A DNA stretch of 64,000 bases from Aralia elata (GCA_034770075.1 CM068382.1:16694616-16758615); one strand, 5' to 3'. Shown: positions 49,001-61,540, numbered from the stretch's first letter. A program made the numbers and translations. Notes: a model not told the origin generated them from the sequence alone.

Positions 49001-50415
49001 AGTTATAAATTAGTGTTAAGGTATGGACCCGAAGGCCCACTTACTAGGCCCAAGATTGTTGGCCCAAAGTCCGCGACCCGAGGGGATCACTTGGCAATGG
49101 ACGATTGGGTGTTGAAATTGCAGTTAGGGGCTCACAGGAACGCATTAGCTGTCTGCACAGAGGTCACATAATTGTCCTTTGATGGGACAGACTTGCACAA
49201 CCCACATAGGTTGGCCAACTAACTTTGATAGGACTTGTCTGAAAAGACATATCCCACTATCTACTCCTATATCGTTGCTATTACGCTTGAAACTCTAAGG
49301 ATGAATATTTTATCTTTCTTCCCACTTACTTACGTCTACACAAAAAACATCCTATGACGACCTAACATCATTAATCATCGTGAAGACCTTCGTGTAAGTT
49401 CAAAAAGTCAACGCACATACAAATTAAAGTAGAGTTAATATAATTATAAATGCAGACAGGGGCCCATAATTACGATAATCTTTGATTAGATTTTTAATTT
49501 AGCTTGTATTTTTTTCAATAAATACTTGGTTGGTGTTATCAATTTTTTAACCAATTTTCGTGATCAATGCATATTCATATTTTGCAAAAATAAATACATA
49601 AATAAATTAATAACGGGTGCCAGTGTATAGTTGGTAGTTTCCTTCTCCTCTATATTTTTCAATTCTTTTCTCATTAAATTTCTTGTAATTCCAAATATAT
49701 CATAAGAAAATATAGGGGTACCAATATGAATGCGTGGACAATACAATAACATACTCTTTGACCCAAATTAAAAGATCCATATGACTTTTTACCCTTTTTT
49801 TTCTTTTTTTTTTTGCATATTAAAGTCTATTAGAGATATTCTTAGACATAATTATCTAATATTGAATACTAATTTGATCATATAAAATGTACCTAGACAA
49901 GAAAAAGGGTGAAAGGTGTATAAGACCCTACCGTAATTATCAAAGCTTAAAGTGAGCCCAAAATAAGTTATGGACTAGTGTTAAGGTTTGGACCCCAAGA
50001 CCCACTTACTAGGCTTGGGGTTGCTGGCCCAAAGTCCGCGGCCCGAGGGGATCACTTAGCAAGGGATGATCGGGCGTCGAAACTGCAGTTGAGGGGCTCA
50101 AGGGGTCGCATCAACTGCTTGCACAAAGGTAGCATAATTGTCCTTTGATGGGACAGACCTGCACAACCCACATAGGTTGGCCCAACTAACTCTGATAAGA
50201 CTTGTCCGAAGGGACATATCCCACTATCTACTCATATATCGTTGGTAAGATTACACGCAATTATTACACTTGAAACTCTAAGGATGGATATTTTATCTTT
50301 CTTCTCACTTACTAACGCTTACACGAGAAACATCCTACGACAGCCTAACGTCGTTAACCACCGTGAAGACGTTCGTGCAAGTTCAAAAAGTCAAGACCCA
50401 CACCGAAGGCGTATA
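46041..50415. repeat. Tandem array of ~950-bp units, about 4.6 copies
   Basis: Units start at 46041, 46661, 47611, 48561 and 49498, each close to the sequence tttagcttgtattttttc. The two full central units are 950 bp, the next 937, the last is truncated after 918, and the first lacks about 330 bp (the stretch from cccttaaaattttc to ttatggattagtg). Each unit holds a GC-rich block (gtatggacccgaaggcccac onward), an AT-rich block and a short hairpin gtgatca...tgatcac. Units differ by scattered substitutions, so the array is not freshly amplified. I recognise neither transposon ends nor a gene. Confidence 0.93.
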
Positions 50416-52140
50416 CTCAAAGAATAAAGCATCATCAACTAGGATATACAAATGAGGATAGAGTATTAAAGAGGAGGAATTAATTAATTCATAGATTGAG
50501 ATTTTTGTTTAAAAAACCCGATAGTTATCTCTAACTATGAGTTAATTTTAGTGAATCATCCATTACTCTTTTACTTATTATTTCACATGTTTTAATTTTA
50601 CGTGTTTCGGACAGCAGATGTGATATTATCTGGGATAGGTGATTTGAAATCTAAAGTATGCGATTAGACTCAATTCAAAGAATGTTCAATAAAAATATAG
50701 ATTGAAACGAAGAATAAAATCAACACAGACTATAATTATTTTGGTTAATACTAAACATAACAGATTTATTGAATTTAGAAAAACAGATATATGAATACAC
50801 ATGCACAAGTGAGAGAGAGAGAGAGAACCTTTATTCTCTTGTTTCGAGGCAGTTCTTTAACTTGCCAGTCCAGAGAAGAACATAGACTCTTCTTGTGTAG
50901 AATAAAAGAGCAATGATAGAGCTTCACAAATTTATAGGAAATTTAGAGGAGTAAGTCTAAGTGTATGGTTGATAGTATACCATTATTACATTAATTGCTC
51001 AATATTAGGGTGGTTCATAAGTAATTAATTAATTTCGTGAGTTAGCCTCCTAGCTTTACTCTTTCTCTTTATCTAAGTTGTGAATTGGGGACAGTCCAAA
51101 TTTATTGGGGAAATCATATCTTTTTCAATGCCAAAATATGTATTTTTTTTTCCTTTCCAAAATATAGTTACAACTTTGACTTTCAAATGTCAATTTAAGA
51201 TATTTTTAATTAATGAGATTCATTTAATTATTGAAAACAATAAATTTTATATTTAATATAATATTTTGATAGTTAATCTTCATAATTAATTTATCTAAAA
51301 TTAAATTAATTCCATATTTAAGAAATATCTTAAATATACCTTAAAAAGTCAATATTATATTTTAAAACGAATGAATTAATTTAATGATTTGGTCCTTATT
51401 AAATTAAAAGGTGGACATTACAAAAATGAGAAGTTTTGGATATCTAATAATTTCTTTTGTATGTATACTCCATCCGTTCTACGTTATTCAATTACTGTTG
51501 ACTTTTAAAAATCAACTCGAGATAATTTTAAACTTAAAATTGATATGATTTATACAAAATTATGAAACAATAAATTTTGCATATTTTTCAATTAGTTTAC
51601 AGTATTCATTGTTGTAATGATGAAAACTAAATATGCTTATCTCAATTTTAAATTTAAAAATATTTAAATTTGATTTCAAAAAATAATAATATTCTTATAC
51701 TTAGAAATTGATTTAATGATATGCTGCACTTTGTTAATTTGTTAATCGGTGACCGTACTTTATTAATTGGTGACTTTGACAATGTGGTACAATTTTAGCA
51801 AAATTGATAGGAGAACAAGTTATTAAAGAAAAAGTTGCTTGGTGCATAATAGGAAAAATGATATATATCGTAAAAGTTTACGTCAATTTTTTTAATTGTC
51901 AGTTACATTGATAAGTATTAGTGATAATTGGTAACATCTTTAAAGAAATGTGCAATAAGTAGGGTCCTCTTATAATTTCTACCAATCTCATGTATTAATA
52001 AGTTTTGCAATTGTAATTCGGTATAAATTTATCGTAATAGATAGTAAGACTCACATAATATTAAACTAAACCATGTTTATACATATATATATAACAAGCG
52101 CTTGCTGTGTGCACTATTCTAGCTACCAGATCTTTAACCG
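50416..52140. other. Intergenic, no gene seen
   Basis: Includes a short (GA)n tract at about 50811-50828 and a possible decayed Stowaway end at about 51465 (tactccatccgttctacg). No supported gene. Confidence 0.5.
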
Positions 52141-52154
52141 TTAATTCAAAGATT

Positions 52155-52380
52155 CAATAGCCAAAAGAGGAACTGACTGCAACTCTTAGTAGCGGCCAGA
52201 GAATTTTTTTTTGTTGGCCACTACTAGGAGTTGTGGCCAGAAAAAATGTCTAAAACACCCCCATATTAGTTAGACTTAAATAATTTTTTGCTGGCCGAAA
52301 CTCTTAGTAACGACCAGAGAAATTTTTTTTGCTGGCCACTACTAGGAGTTGTGGCCAGGAGAAATGTTTAAAATACTCTA
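52155..52380. repeat. Two tandem units of about 115 bp with internal inverted repeats
   Basis: Units at about 52155-52260 and 52281-52380 share aactcttagta.cg.ccagaga, a T-run, then ggccactactaggagttgtg and gccag. Within each unit ctcttagtagcggccag and ctggccactactaggagt are near-inverse. The layout resembles CACTA subterminal repeats, but no CACTA terminus was found. Confidence 0.6.
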
Positions 52381-52406
52381 CGTAATATCAACAGGTTTTT
52401 AAACAG

Positions 52407-52520
52407 TCCGCTAGTATTACTAGTGGATGAGTATTTTTAATTAATAACCCCAAGTGAACTAAAGAAGTCAATATGTAATATCAACAGTTTTTTAAACAGT
52501 TTGCTAGTAATACTAGCGGA
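52407..52520. repeat. Palindromic motif CCGCTAGTAATACTAGCGG, two copies here
   Basis: Near-perfect copies at 52407-52427 and 52500-52520 each lie in a direct repeat of about 95 bp (gtaatatcaacag through gatgagtatttttaatta). The same palindrome recurs five times at 61301-61535. Confidence 0.8.
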
Positions 52521-52816
52521 TGAGTATTTTTAATTACTAATCCCAGTCAAACTTGCAAATTCGAGTCAACATAAGAAAATACTTATCATCTATATCACTG
52601 GAGTCAGGTAACTCCTAATTCTCATCTTCTATAACGCATCGAGGTTCTTCTTTGAATCGTCTTATATATATCTCAACTCTTACTATGAATTTTCTAAATT
52701 CATTTACTATCAATTAAACTCTATTTGAGTTTTATTCATTCACTATCTTCATCATCATCATCTTTCTTCACTACAGTTATAGCCTAAGGTACTCTTACCT
52801 AAGGTTTATAACCTAT
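52521..52816 (-). other. Probable untranslated leader remnant of the 52833-56756 LTR element
   Basis: Internal side of the primer binding site on the minus strand. It is AT-rich with no coding sequence. The element's internal region seems truncated here, because sequence to the left of about 52520 belongs to other repeats. Confidence 0.4.
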
Positions 52817-52832
52817 CAGCTTTGATACCAAC
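52817..52832 (-). promoter_or_regulatory. Primer binding site next to the 3.9-kb LTR
   Basis: On the minus strand GTTGGTATCAAAGC directly follows the LTR end GGCGTTACA. It resembles the initiator-Met tRNA site (tggtatcagagc). It sets the orientation and shows this is a 5' LTR and not a solo LTR. Confidence 0.7.
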
Positions 52833-55800
52833 TGTAACGCCCCCAAAACTCGGGTCTTACCTTGAACCCGATTCCAGCGCGTCACGGTACAACTCATACA
52901 ACATAGGCTTACTACGAATATGTAATTACAATAATATGACAACATATCCTCATCTAATCCCAGGCACGAAGACCTTTAATAATACACTTATGATCAAGGT
53001 TGAATAAATATCATAATCCTTTATAATATTCCTTATGTGAACGCAAGGTTCATATGCTGACTTTAGTCAATCCCTGAATATTCGCAAAGTCATTCGACAA
53101 GTATACATTCGTAAAAAAATGTCCTTTGTACATCATTGTCATCCTTCTAGTTTACTATAATAAGTAACTAACATAATCCCATCATAAATACTATAATGGA
53201 TAACCTTCATTTCTAACTCAAGGTTTACATAGTCAAATTCATGTACATCATATACCGTAATTACAACTAAATAATTACAATAAAGAAACATTTAGCAACC
53301 TTCTCGTATCCCTGCGCCTCTAATCCTTATCATCACGATATCAAGATAATTGCATTACATCGTAAATCTGCAAAAGTTTTATTTTGCAAGAATGAGCACG
53401 ACGGCTCAGCAAGAACTAACAGTTTTCACATTTCATGCTTTACGTAACACATAAGTTTGCATTTTATCCATGCATCATGATTCTCATATTATGCATCTTA
53501 CTAATGCATTATAAATCTTATGCAATTCATTAATATATATGCATCATGCATCTCATAGCATACCTCATGCATCTCACATTGTATGTTTACAATAATTTAA
53601 GTTCCACATAGAACAATGTAGTCACATATTTGCACATTGTGCACACTTTAATCATGCTCGCATATAATCCACATAATAGTGAAAGATTTAGTAATCAAGT
53701 CATGTACATCAATACATTTAAACAAGTCAACAAGTTACTGAAAGAACTTGCCTTAAGCGTTCCTTGCCAAATTATTATAGCTCGTCCTTCAAATATCTTA
53801 CACAATTTATTTAACAATAAAATACCAATTAGCCACTAAAAAGGCTTCATATAATGGTTTAAACTATAATAATTCTTATCTCATATTGTTCGCGTATTAT
53901 AAATTAATAAATGTGATTAACTCTAAAACGTTACTCGGTGTCGCGTCGTTTGAAAACGTTACGACCCTTATCATCATCAATGTTTATTGGTTACATTAAC
54001 TCCATTTCGTATCTTATAATGTTCATTTCATTTGAATCGAAACACTATTTAAGTTCATTAACACTTTACGCGGCGTTTCGACGTTTACACGTCACATGCC
54101 TAATTCGCCTCTTTTGCATGTGCTTAGCATGCTCATACATTAGGTTATAACACTCCATAATGTTTCATTCTTATTAGAATAAAAATGTTAAATAAGGTTA
54201 TGCCCACTAGTTACGGCGTTACAACACTTGTACACCCAAACTTGCTTATTCGAACGCCCAAGCGACACGCAATTGCGTACGCCTAGCACGTCCATTTGAT
54301 TTATCTAATACTCATTGGTATTAAGCATCATTATAATTCATAACATTCATGTTATAAATGTTAGAATATCACTTTACAGGGTCGGGGGCATTACGTGTGC
54401 AAATGCGCATGCCCGACGCCCTCCGATTGACCCCAATTAAGCATCGGTCCTATAAATGGCTAATTTAGGCCATGATACAGACCTCAAATTGAAAAACTTA
54501 AAGAACGAAAGTTGTAGGTCTACTCTTCCTCTTTCCGAATCATCTTGAATCATCTAATTTCGAGTTTGTATGAAAACGTTATGGACATTTTACTACAGGA
54601 GGTCAAAACAGTCCACTTGGGCACGTCTGCGCCTGACACGTGTCCGACGCAGCTGCGCCTAATTTGGCCTTATGAACAGCGCAGCTGCGCCATGCATACA
54701 GGCCCCAATCTGTAGAATTCTCCATACGCGAATTTTCGACCTCTTTCCACTCCGATCTCCATAACTTCTTCCATAGACGTTCAAATTGGTTCATTTCGGA
54801 CTCTATGGACTCCTAACTCATGGGGTTACAACATATCAAAAATTTAGAGCTACCCATTAACATTAACATGGCCAAATCGTAGGCCAAAGTACTAAGTTCA
54901 TACTCTGTTTTAGGTGTTCTAAGTGTTCTTCACTAAAATCAACACCAAATCTTCGTTTTTACATCTTTTTACTCGATTCCAGCTGGGTTAGCTTCGTAAC
55001 CCATGGAGCTACAATACCATAGCAACAAATAAAATTAACAAACACGAAATCATAGCTTTATACTCCTCTAAAAAGTCCATATGTCCAAAAAGTCCATTGT
55101 TCTTCATGTTCTTCATGTTCTTCATCCTCTTTACGCATAGGTACGGATTTCTTCTATTTTTGTTCCACTTTGATGTTATTAATGACTTCTATAGTCTCTT
55201 AACAACATTTACAAACATCCAAAACAAATAATAACAACAAGAATCGCAAGAAAATCGAATCACAAGCTCAAGAGCTCAAAAACCTTCAAAACTCGAAAAT
55301 ATTTACAAAAATCAAACGAAAATGATTTTGATTGCTTGTTTACCTCTGTAAATCCGTTATAGAGGGTAAAGAGGCTTGCTAGGGTTTGCTAGAGCTGCTA
55401 GAAGCTCTTCTTCTCGTCCTTCTTGTTGACTCGTGCTCTTCTTTCTTCTTCTTCTCTCTTATTTCTTCTTCTCCCCGAACTCTCATTCTCCTTCTTTACT
55501 ACAGTTTTTCTTTCTCTCTATCTACTCTCTATCTGCTGAGCTTGGCCAAGGAATGGAATGGAAGGGAATGAATTATTTGGGAGAAGTGGAGTAATTTTGG
55601 GAGAAAATGGGAGTGCCTCAAGGTGGCGCCGGCAATACCCCCACTCTCTCATTTCCTAGCAATTTGATTGGTTGTTGGGTTTTTGGTTGGTTCCCACTTG
55701 GAGTAACAAGCCAAAATAAATACTCAAATGCAAAAAAATATATCCGAAAACTCCCACTTTTGTACCAAAACTGGTACATAACTCTACCCAAAATTAAAAT

Positions 55801-56756
55801 GGGTACTCCCATAAATTATTGGGATGCATAAAAATAATTATTATGGGATTTGTCCAAATATTCGGAACACCCATATAATACATTTCGGATACAGATAAAA
55901 TCACGTATCAGCTCAAATAAAATTTTCGACACTTGAAAAAATTATTCGTACGCATACACGTATTTATGAAATTTATTAACGTCGAAAAAGACACAAAAAC
56001 ATTATGGCGTGAATAGTGCCTCAGGAAACGTGCCCCGCAAATAGTGATTTTGCGATTCTTCGCGACATCAATTACTCACTCCTACGATTCAGTAACGCAT
56101 AAAAATTCATACATTGACATCACCCAGGTTATAAAATAACCTTTAAACATGTCACATAAAAAAATAATATTTAATCCATTTAATAATATTAATAAACCCA
56201 AATTACAAGGGTATTCACGATCCGCGATCGCTGCTCTTCACGATTAACTCCCCATAATCATATACGTCATCACACATATATCTCGCCCATAATTCGAGTT
56301 AGTGTCTTTACAACAATTAACTCGTTCAATATTATTAACCATCAACTATTTATTTAATCCAATAAATAGTACTCTAGCGATATTTCTCGAAACCACCAAA
56401 TTAGCCTATACGAACACTTTTACACTTACTAATCATCGTCTACACATAGTCTAGGTTATAATATAACCTTTAAACTCTTAACACATAATATTATTAATAA
56501 AAGTCTATTTTATTCAATAATATCCATAAGCTCGAATTACCAAGCTACCCACGACTCGCGATCGTTACAATATTTAACTATTAACTCATTCACTCTGAAT
56601 CTACGTATATATTTTACAATTATATATACATATTAAGCTCACTAAATAAATCACATAAATATATATATAACACATATATGCAAACTCGAATCATAATAAG
56701 AATTATTCTATATTAAATTCTTATTATAATTATTCTCGAAAATTCGGGTTGTCACA
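52833..56756 (-). mobile_element. 5' LTR of a long-LTR retrotransposon, 3.9 kb, minus strand
   Basis: On the minus strand it starts TGTGACAACCCGAATTTTCG (56756) and ends GGCGTTACA (52833), followed by a primer binding site. The start resembles plant Ty3/gypsy LTRs. The interior shows GC-richer patches near 54380-54740 and 55560-55650. No intact protein is encoded; the short open frames inside show no domain. The matching 3' LTR is not in the window, so the element is truncated or its other end lies outside. Its outer 1036 bp (55721-56756) were later copied in the tandem duplication at 57202-58672. Confidence 0.7.
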
Positions 56757-56775
56757 CCTACCCTGTAATCCTTCA

Positions 56776-56785
56776 ATTCCACACA

Positions 56786-56864
<79 letters not shown>
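56776..56864. repeat. Compound (CA)n/(TA)n microsatellite
   Basis: Alternating CA and TA blocks. The duplicate at 58262-58337 has fewer repeats, accounting for most of the length difference between the two copies. Confidence 0.95.
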
Positions 56865-56865
<1 letters not shown>

Positions 56866-57018
56866 GGAATAAGATGGTGTATAATACTTAATAATTTTTT
56901 TGCCCAACCAAGTTAACCAAAATATTATACACGTTTTCAATTGATATCAAGGAAGAAAACTACACAATTAATCAAGCAAGTCTTCCCACCTCAAAATCGT
57001 CGTGGTAAGTTTTCAATT

Positions 57019-57201
57019 ATGGCTGAAGATATGTTTAATTCTAGTTTTACAAATTCTTCTCATGATAATATTGACGTAGATAATATTGGTGTTCATAACA
57101 TGAACCAATCGCATATTAACGATTCAAAAACTCCATATGTGGGTCAATTTTTTTTTATTATCCACGAGGTAGAAGAATTTTATAGAACCTATGCACGTTA
57201 G
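57019..57201 (+). pseudogene. Duplicated 5' end of the FAR1-type transposase
   Basis: From ATG 57019 it reads MAEDMFNSSFTNSS and ends PYVGQ.FF..HEVEEFYRTYAR followed by a stop, the start of a FAR1 DNA-binding domain. The rest of the gene is missing because the second copy of the tandem duplication begins at 57202. Confidence 0.8.
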
Positions 57202-58273
57202 TACTCAAATGCAAGAAAATATATCCGAAAACTCCCACTTTTGTACCAAAACTGGTACATAACTCTACCCAAAATTAAAATGGGTACTCCCATAAATTAT
57301 TGGGATGCATAAAAATAATTATTATGGGATTTGTCCAAATATTCGGAACACCCATATAATACATTTCGGATACAGATAAAATCACGTATCAGCTCAAATA
57401 AAATTTTCGACACTTGAAAAAATTATTCGTACGCATACACGTATTTATGAAATTTATTAAAGTCGAAAAAGACACAAAAAAATTATGGCGTGAATAGTGC
57501 CTCGGGAAACGTGCCCCGCAAATAGTGATTTTGCGATTCTTCGCGACATCAATTACTCACTCCTACGGTTCAGTAACGCATAAAAATTCATACATTGACA
57601 TCACCCAGGTTATAAAATAACCTTTAAACATGTCACATAAAAAAATAATATTTAATCCATTTAATAATATTAATAAACCCAAATTACAAGGGTATTCACG
57701 ATCCGCGATCGCTGCTCTTCACGATTAACTCCCCATAATCATATACGTCATCACACATATATCTCGCCCATAAATCGAGTTAGTGTCTTTACAATAATTA
57801 ACTCGTTCAATATTATTAACCATCAACTATTTATTTAATCCAATAAATAGTACTCTAGCGATATTTCTCGAAACCACCAAATTAGCCTATACAAACACTT
57901 TTACACTTACTAATCATCGTCTACACATAGTCTTGGTTATAATATAACCTTTAAACTCTTAACACATAATATTATTAATAAAAGTCTATTTTATTCAATA
58001 ATATCCATAAGCTCGAATTACCAAGCTACCCACGACTCGCGATCGTTACAATATTTAACTATTAACTCATTCACTCTGAATCTACGTATATATTTTACAA
58101 TTATATATACATATTAAGCTCACTAAATAAATCACATAAATATATATATAACACATATATGCAAACTCGAATCATAATAAGAATTATTCTATATTAAATT
58201 TTTATTATAATTATTCTCGAAAATTCGGGTTGTCACACCTACCCTGTAATCCTTCAATTCCACACACACACAT

Positions 58274-58324
<51 letters not shown>

Positions 58325-58672
58325 TATATATATATAGGAATAAGATGGTGTATAATACTTAATAATTTTTTTGCCCAACCAAGTTAACCAAAATATTATA
58401 CACGTTTTCAATTGATATCAAGGAAGAAAACTACACAATTAATCAAGCAAGTCTTCCCACCTCAAAATCGTCGTGGTAAGTTTTCAATTATGGCTGAAGA
58501 TATGTTTAATTCTAGTTTTACAAATTCTTCTCATGATAATATTGACGTAGATAATATTGGTGTTCATAACATGAACCAATCGCATATTAACGATTCAAAA
58601 ACTCCATATGTGGGTCAAATTTTTTTTACTATCCACGAGGTAGAAGAATTTTATAGAACCTATGCACGTTAG
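57202..58672 (+). repeat. Tandem duplication, second copy (1471 bp)
   Basis: It matches 55721-57201 with about ten substitutions counted by eye in the first kilobase plus microsatellite length changes, so the event is recent. After it the sequence continues tactggatt, that is, with the same tact that starts each copy. Confidence 0.95.
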
Positions 58673-60597
58673 TACTGGATTTGAAATAAAAAGTGGGGCA
58701 AGTCATAAATATGCTCGCTCCAACAATTTGTCCAACAAACTTTTTACATATAACAAAGCTAGAAAACCAATTGAAAGAAAGAAACAAGACGTTGATGAAG
58801 TTGAGGGTAGTAAGGTCAAAAGAAAAGGAATTCTATAGGTCGCATGATGTGCAAAGTTAGAATGTTTGTTGTTCATCAAAAGAAAGAAGATACGTAAAAA
58901 ATTTCAAAAATTGAGTTAACTCACAATCATGATTTGGTGACTCCGAGCAAGAAAATCTCATTCAAATATGACAAAAATATAACTCATGTTGCTCGAACTT
59001 TAAACAGCGCTAGAGTTGGGCCAAGTAAAATGATGAATATTTTTAGTGAAATAGGAGGAAGTCTTAAAAATATTAATTTTAGTGATAAGAATATTCGGAA
59101 TGTCGTATGAGATATAAGACATGACACAATAGATTCAAACGATGCCCAAGCAGCATTGCAGTACCTGAAAAAACTTTTAGCGAATAATCCTCTATTTTTT
59201 TCGATATCAAACGAGATGAATATAATCGCATCGCATGCATTTTGTGGATAGATTACCAATCAATCATAGCTTACAAAAATTTTGGAGATGTCGTGATATT
59301 TGATACTACTACTTATCGGACGAACAAGTATTTCATGCCGTTTGTTCCGTTCACGAGGGTAAATCATCAGTATCATTCCATTTTGTTTGGTTTTGCACTA
59401 ATTAAGGATGAAACAGAGGATACTTTTGTATGGGTTTTTGAAACTTGGTTTCAAGCGATGAACAATAAGGCATCAGTTACCATTATAACTGATCAGGACA
59501 AAGTTATGAGCAATGCGATTGCTAGGGTTCTTCCTGAAACACACCATGCACTTTGCACATGGCATATTAGTAACAAATTTGCAGAGAAATTACATACATT
59601 GTATGATGAGTACCCAACATTTAAACATGATTTTAACTAATGTGTGTATAAATTATTGACTGTTGCGAATTTTGAGGAGCAATGGAAAAAACTAATGATA
59701 GATTATGAACTGCATGACCATGATTGGCTCAAATCACTTTATGAGGTTAAGAACAAATGGATCAAGGCATACACAAAGAATATTTTTACAGCGAGAATGA
59801 CGACTACATCTAGGAATGAGGGAATGAATAGTTTATTCGATGACTATGTGAATGCGATAACGAGTGTCAAGGAATTTATCGTAAACACACAAAAAGCCCT
59901 TGAGAAGCAGGTTATGAGAGAGAGAAAAGCTGACTACGCAACTTGTCATCGGACGTGAACTATAACTCTTAAATCACCATTGGAAATGTATGGAACGATT
60001 GTTTATACAAAGGAGATGTTCAGACGCTTTCAGATTGAGATAGTAAAATCTCATAAGTACATAATGCAGAAGCTTCAACATTTAACAACACAGGATATGA
60101 AGTCGGATGCAGTGTACAAGGCAAACATCATCGAAGAATCAAATAGGTACTTTACTATTATTAGTAATGTTCAAACTGGATATATAAATTGTAATTGTCA
60201 AAAATTTGAACATTCTGGTATGCTTTGTAGACACATTCTAAGATATATAATTGCCAAAAGTACTAAAAAGATACCTAATAAATACATTTTAAGTCGGTGG
60301 TGTAGGGATGGTAATAAAGTGAACGCTAAATTACTAAAGATTTTGACTGAAATGTCCAATTATGAGGAATCTCAGACGATGCGGTATAATTATTTGGTGA
60401 CGATGCTCTTACGATTAGCTTTTATCGGATCATGCTCAATTAATGGTTTTAAGCATGTTGTACAGTTGTGCATTGACAATCAACCCATCCTTGAAAAATT
60501 TGACCCTGATGAAATTAATGTAAAAAAGATTCCAGAAATTCGAGAAGAAAATGATGAACCCGTTGAAGATGAGCCGTTATTAGATCCTATTTGTTAG
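58490..60597 (+). pseudogene. FAR1/Jittery-type MULE transposase pseudogene
   Basis: An N-terminal FAR1 DNA-binding domain (PYVGQIFF, then FYRTYAR, then NHDLVTPSK) at 58490-58960 is broken by stops and a frame change. From 59242 one frame runs to 60597 with only two stops, TAA 59638-59640 and TGA 59956-59958. It encodes the MULE transposase core: first Asp in GDVVIFDTTTY (59302), second in TDQDKVMSNAI (59491), then CTWHISNKF and the Glu of TTSRNEGMNSLF. A SWIM zinc finger (CNCQKFEHSGMLCRH, 60190-60232) follows. This is the layout of FAR1/FHY3-related and Jittery-like transposases. I favour a transposon copy because it is broken and embedded in repeats, though a dead FRS gene is possible. Terminal inverted repeats were not found. 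Confidence 0.88.
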
Positions 60598-61300
60598 CAA
60601 ACAAAGGGGCGAAAAAAAAGCTACAAGAATAAAGAGTGGGATCGAAGTGGTTGCGAGTCGTAAGCATTTGAGAAAGTGTGCAATATGCAATATGATGACC
60701 AATCATGATAAGCGGAATCACTACAAAGTTTTGGGCTAAGAAAAGCCGGGAGTTTGAAGTTATCTTTATATGAGGTTGTATGATTATTTAATTACGAAAC
60801 TATTTGATTTTGGTCATATAATTTGATTTATCACAATTGTTTATTTATTTTTGATTGTATAATATTTTAATTTTTCATTTATATGGTAAATAAACTAAAT
60901 AATCCATTATCAAAATATTATTCAAAAATAAAAAAATATTTTTAATTTAGTAATTTGTAAATTATTCAAAATTAGTAAATTAGTTAAAATTTGTAAAATA
61001 TACAACCATAATTACTAACATTATATTTCAAAATCAGTAAAATATGCAAAATTACATTGCAAAATTTAGTAAACTATTCATGTAAAAGTACTAAATTATA
61101 AGCCCATTCAAAATTAGTAAATTAGTTAGGCTAAAATCAGTAAAATTAGTTAGGGTAAAATCAGTAGCCTGGTGTAAAATTAGTTAGGGTAAAATTAGTA
61201 AAATTAGTTACGGTAAAATCATTAGTTAGGGTAAAATTAGTAAAATTATTTATGGTAAAATCAGTAGCCGCACGGTCCGCGCATATCAGTAGTCATCCTG
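60598..61300. repeat. AT-rich minisatellites downstream of the transposase
   Basis: Imperfect tandem units of aaattagtaaa (60950-61130) pass into gttagggtaaaat.agtaaaa units of about 20-25 bp (61130-61265). No gene seen. Confidence 0.75.
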
Positions 61301-61535
61301 TCCGCTAGTAATACTAGTGAACGCTGTGTAGTAGCCATCCAATCCGCTTGTATTACTAGCGGAAGTTGTGCAGCAGCCATCTTATCCGCTAGTAATACTA
61401 GCGAACGCATAACAAAGCAATGGAGGGAGTCAGTTAGCAAAACAAGCGGTGAGGGAGTCAGTAGCATAACTGTTCGCTAGTAACACTGGCGGACGCATAT
61501 CAGTAGCATGCATGTCCGCTACTATTACTAGCGGA
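61301..61535. repeat. Five copies of the palindrome CCGCTAGTAATACTAGCGG
   Basis: Copies at 61301-61321, 61343-61363, 61385-61405, 61473-61493 and 61515-61535, most with one to three changes, in units also containing agtagccatc or agtagcat. Spacing is about 42 bp for the first three and last two. The motif also occurs twice at 52407-52520. Confidence 0.85.
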
Positions 61536-61540
61536 TTGTG

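Larger units (their letters stand above)
55721..57201 (+). repeat. Tandem duplication, first copy (1481 bp)
   Basis: Runs from tactcaaatg to the tag after tgcacgt. It covers the outer part of the 3.9-kb LTR, a CA/TA microsatellite (56776-56864) and the first exon of a FAR1-type transposase. The next base starts the second copy. Confidence 0.95.

Noticed and set aside
55386..55571. Leu/Ser-rich 61-codon frame resembling a signal peptide
   Set aside because: It reads a pyrimidine-rich cttctt tract inside the 3.9-kb LTR.
61301..61535. CRISPR-like spaced palindromes
   Set aside because: Plant nuclear context, variable spacing, degenerate units and no associated genes; it is a eukaryotic repeat cluster.
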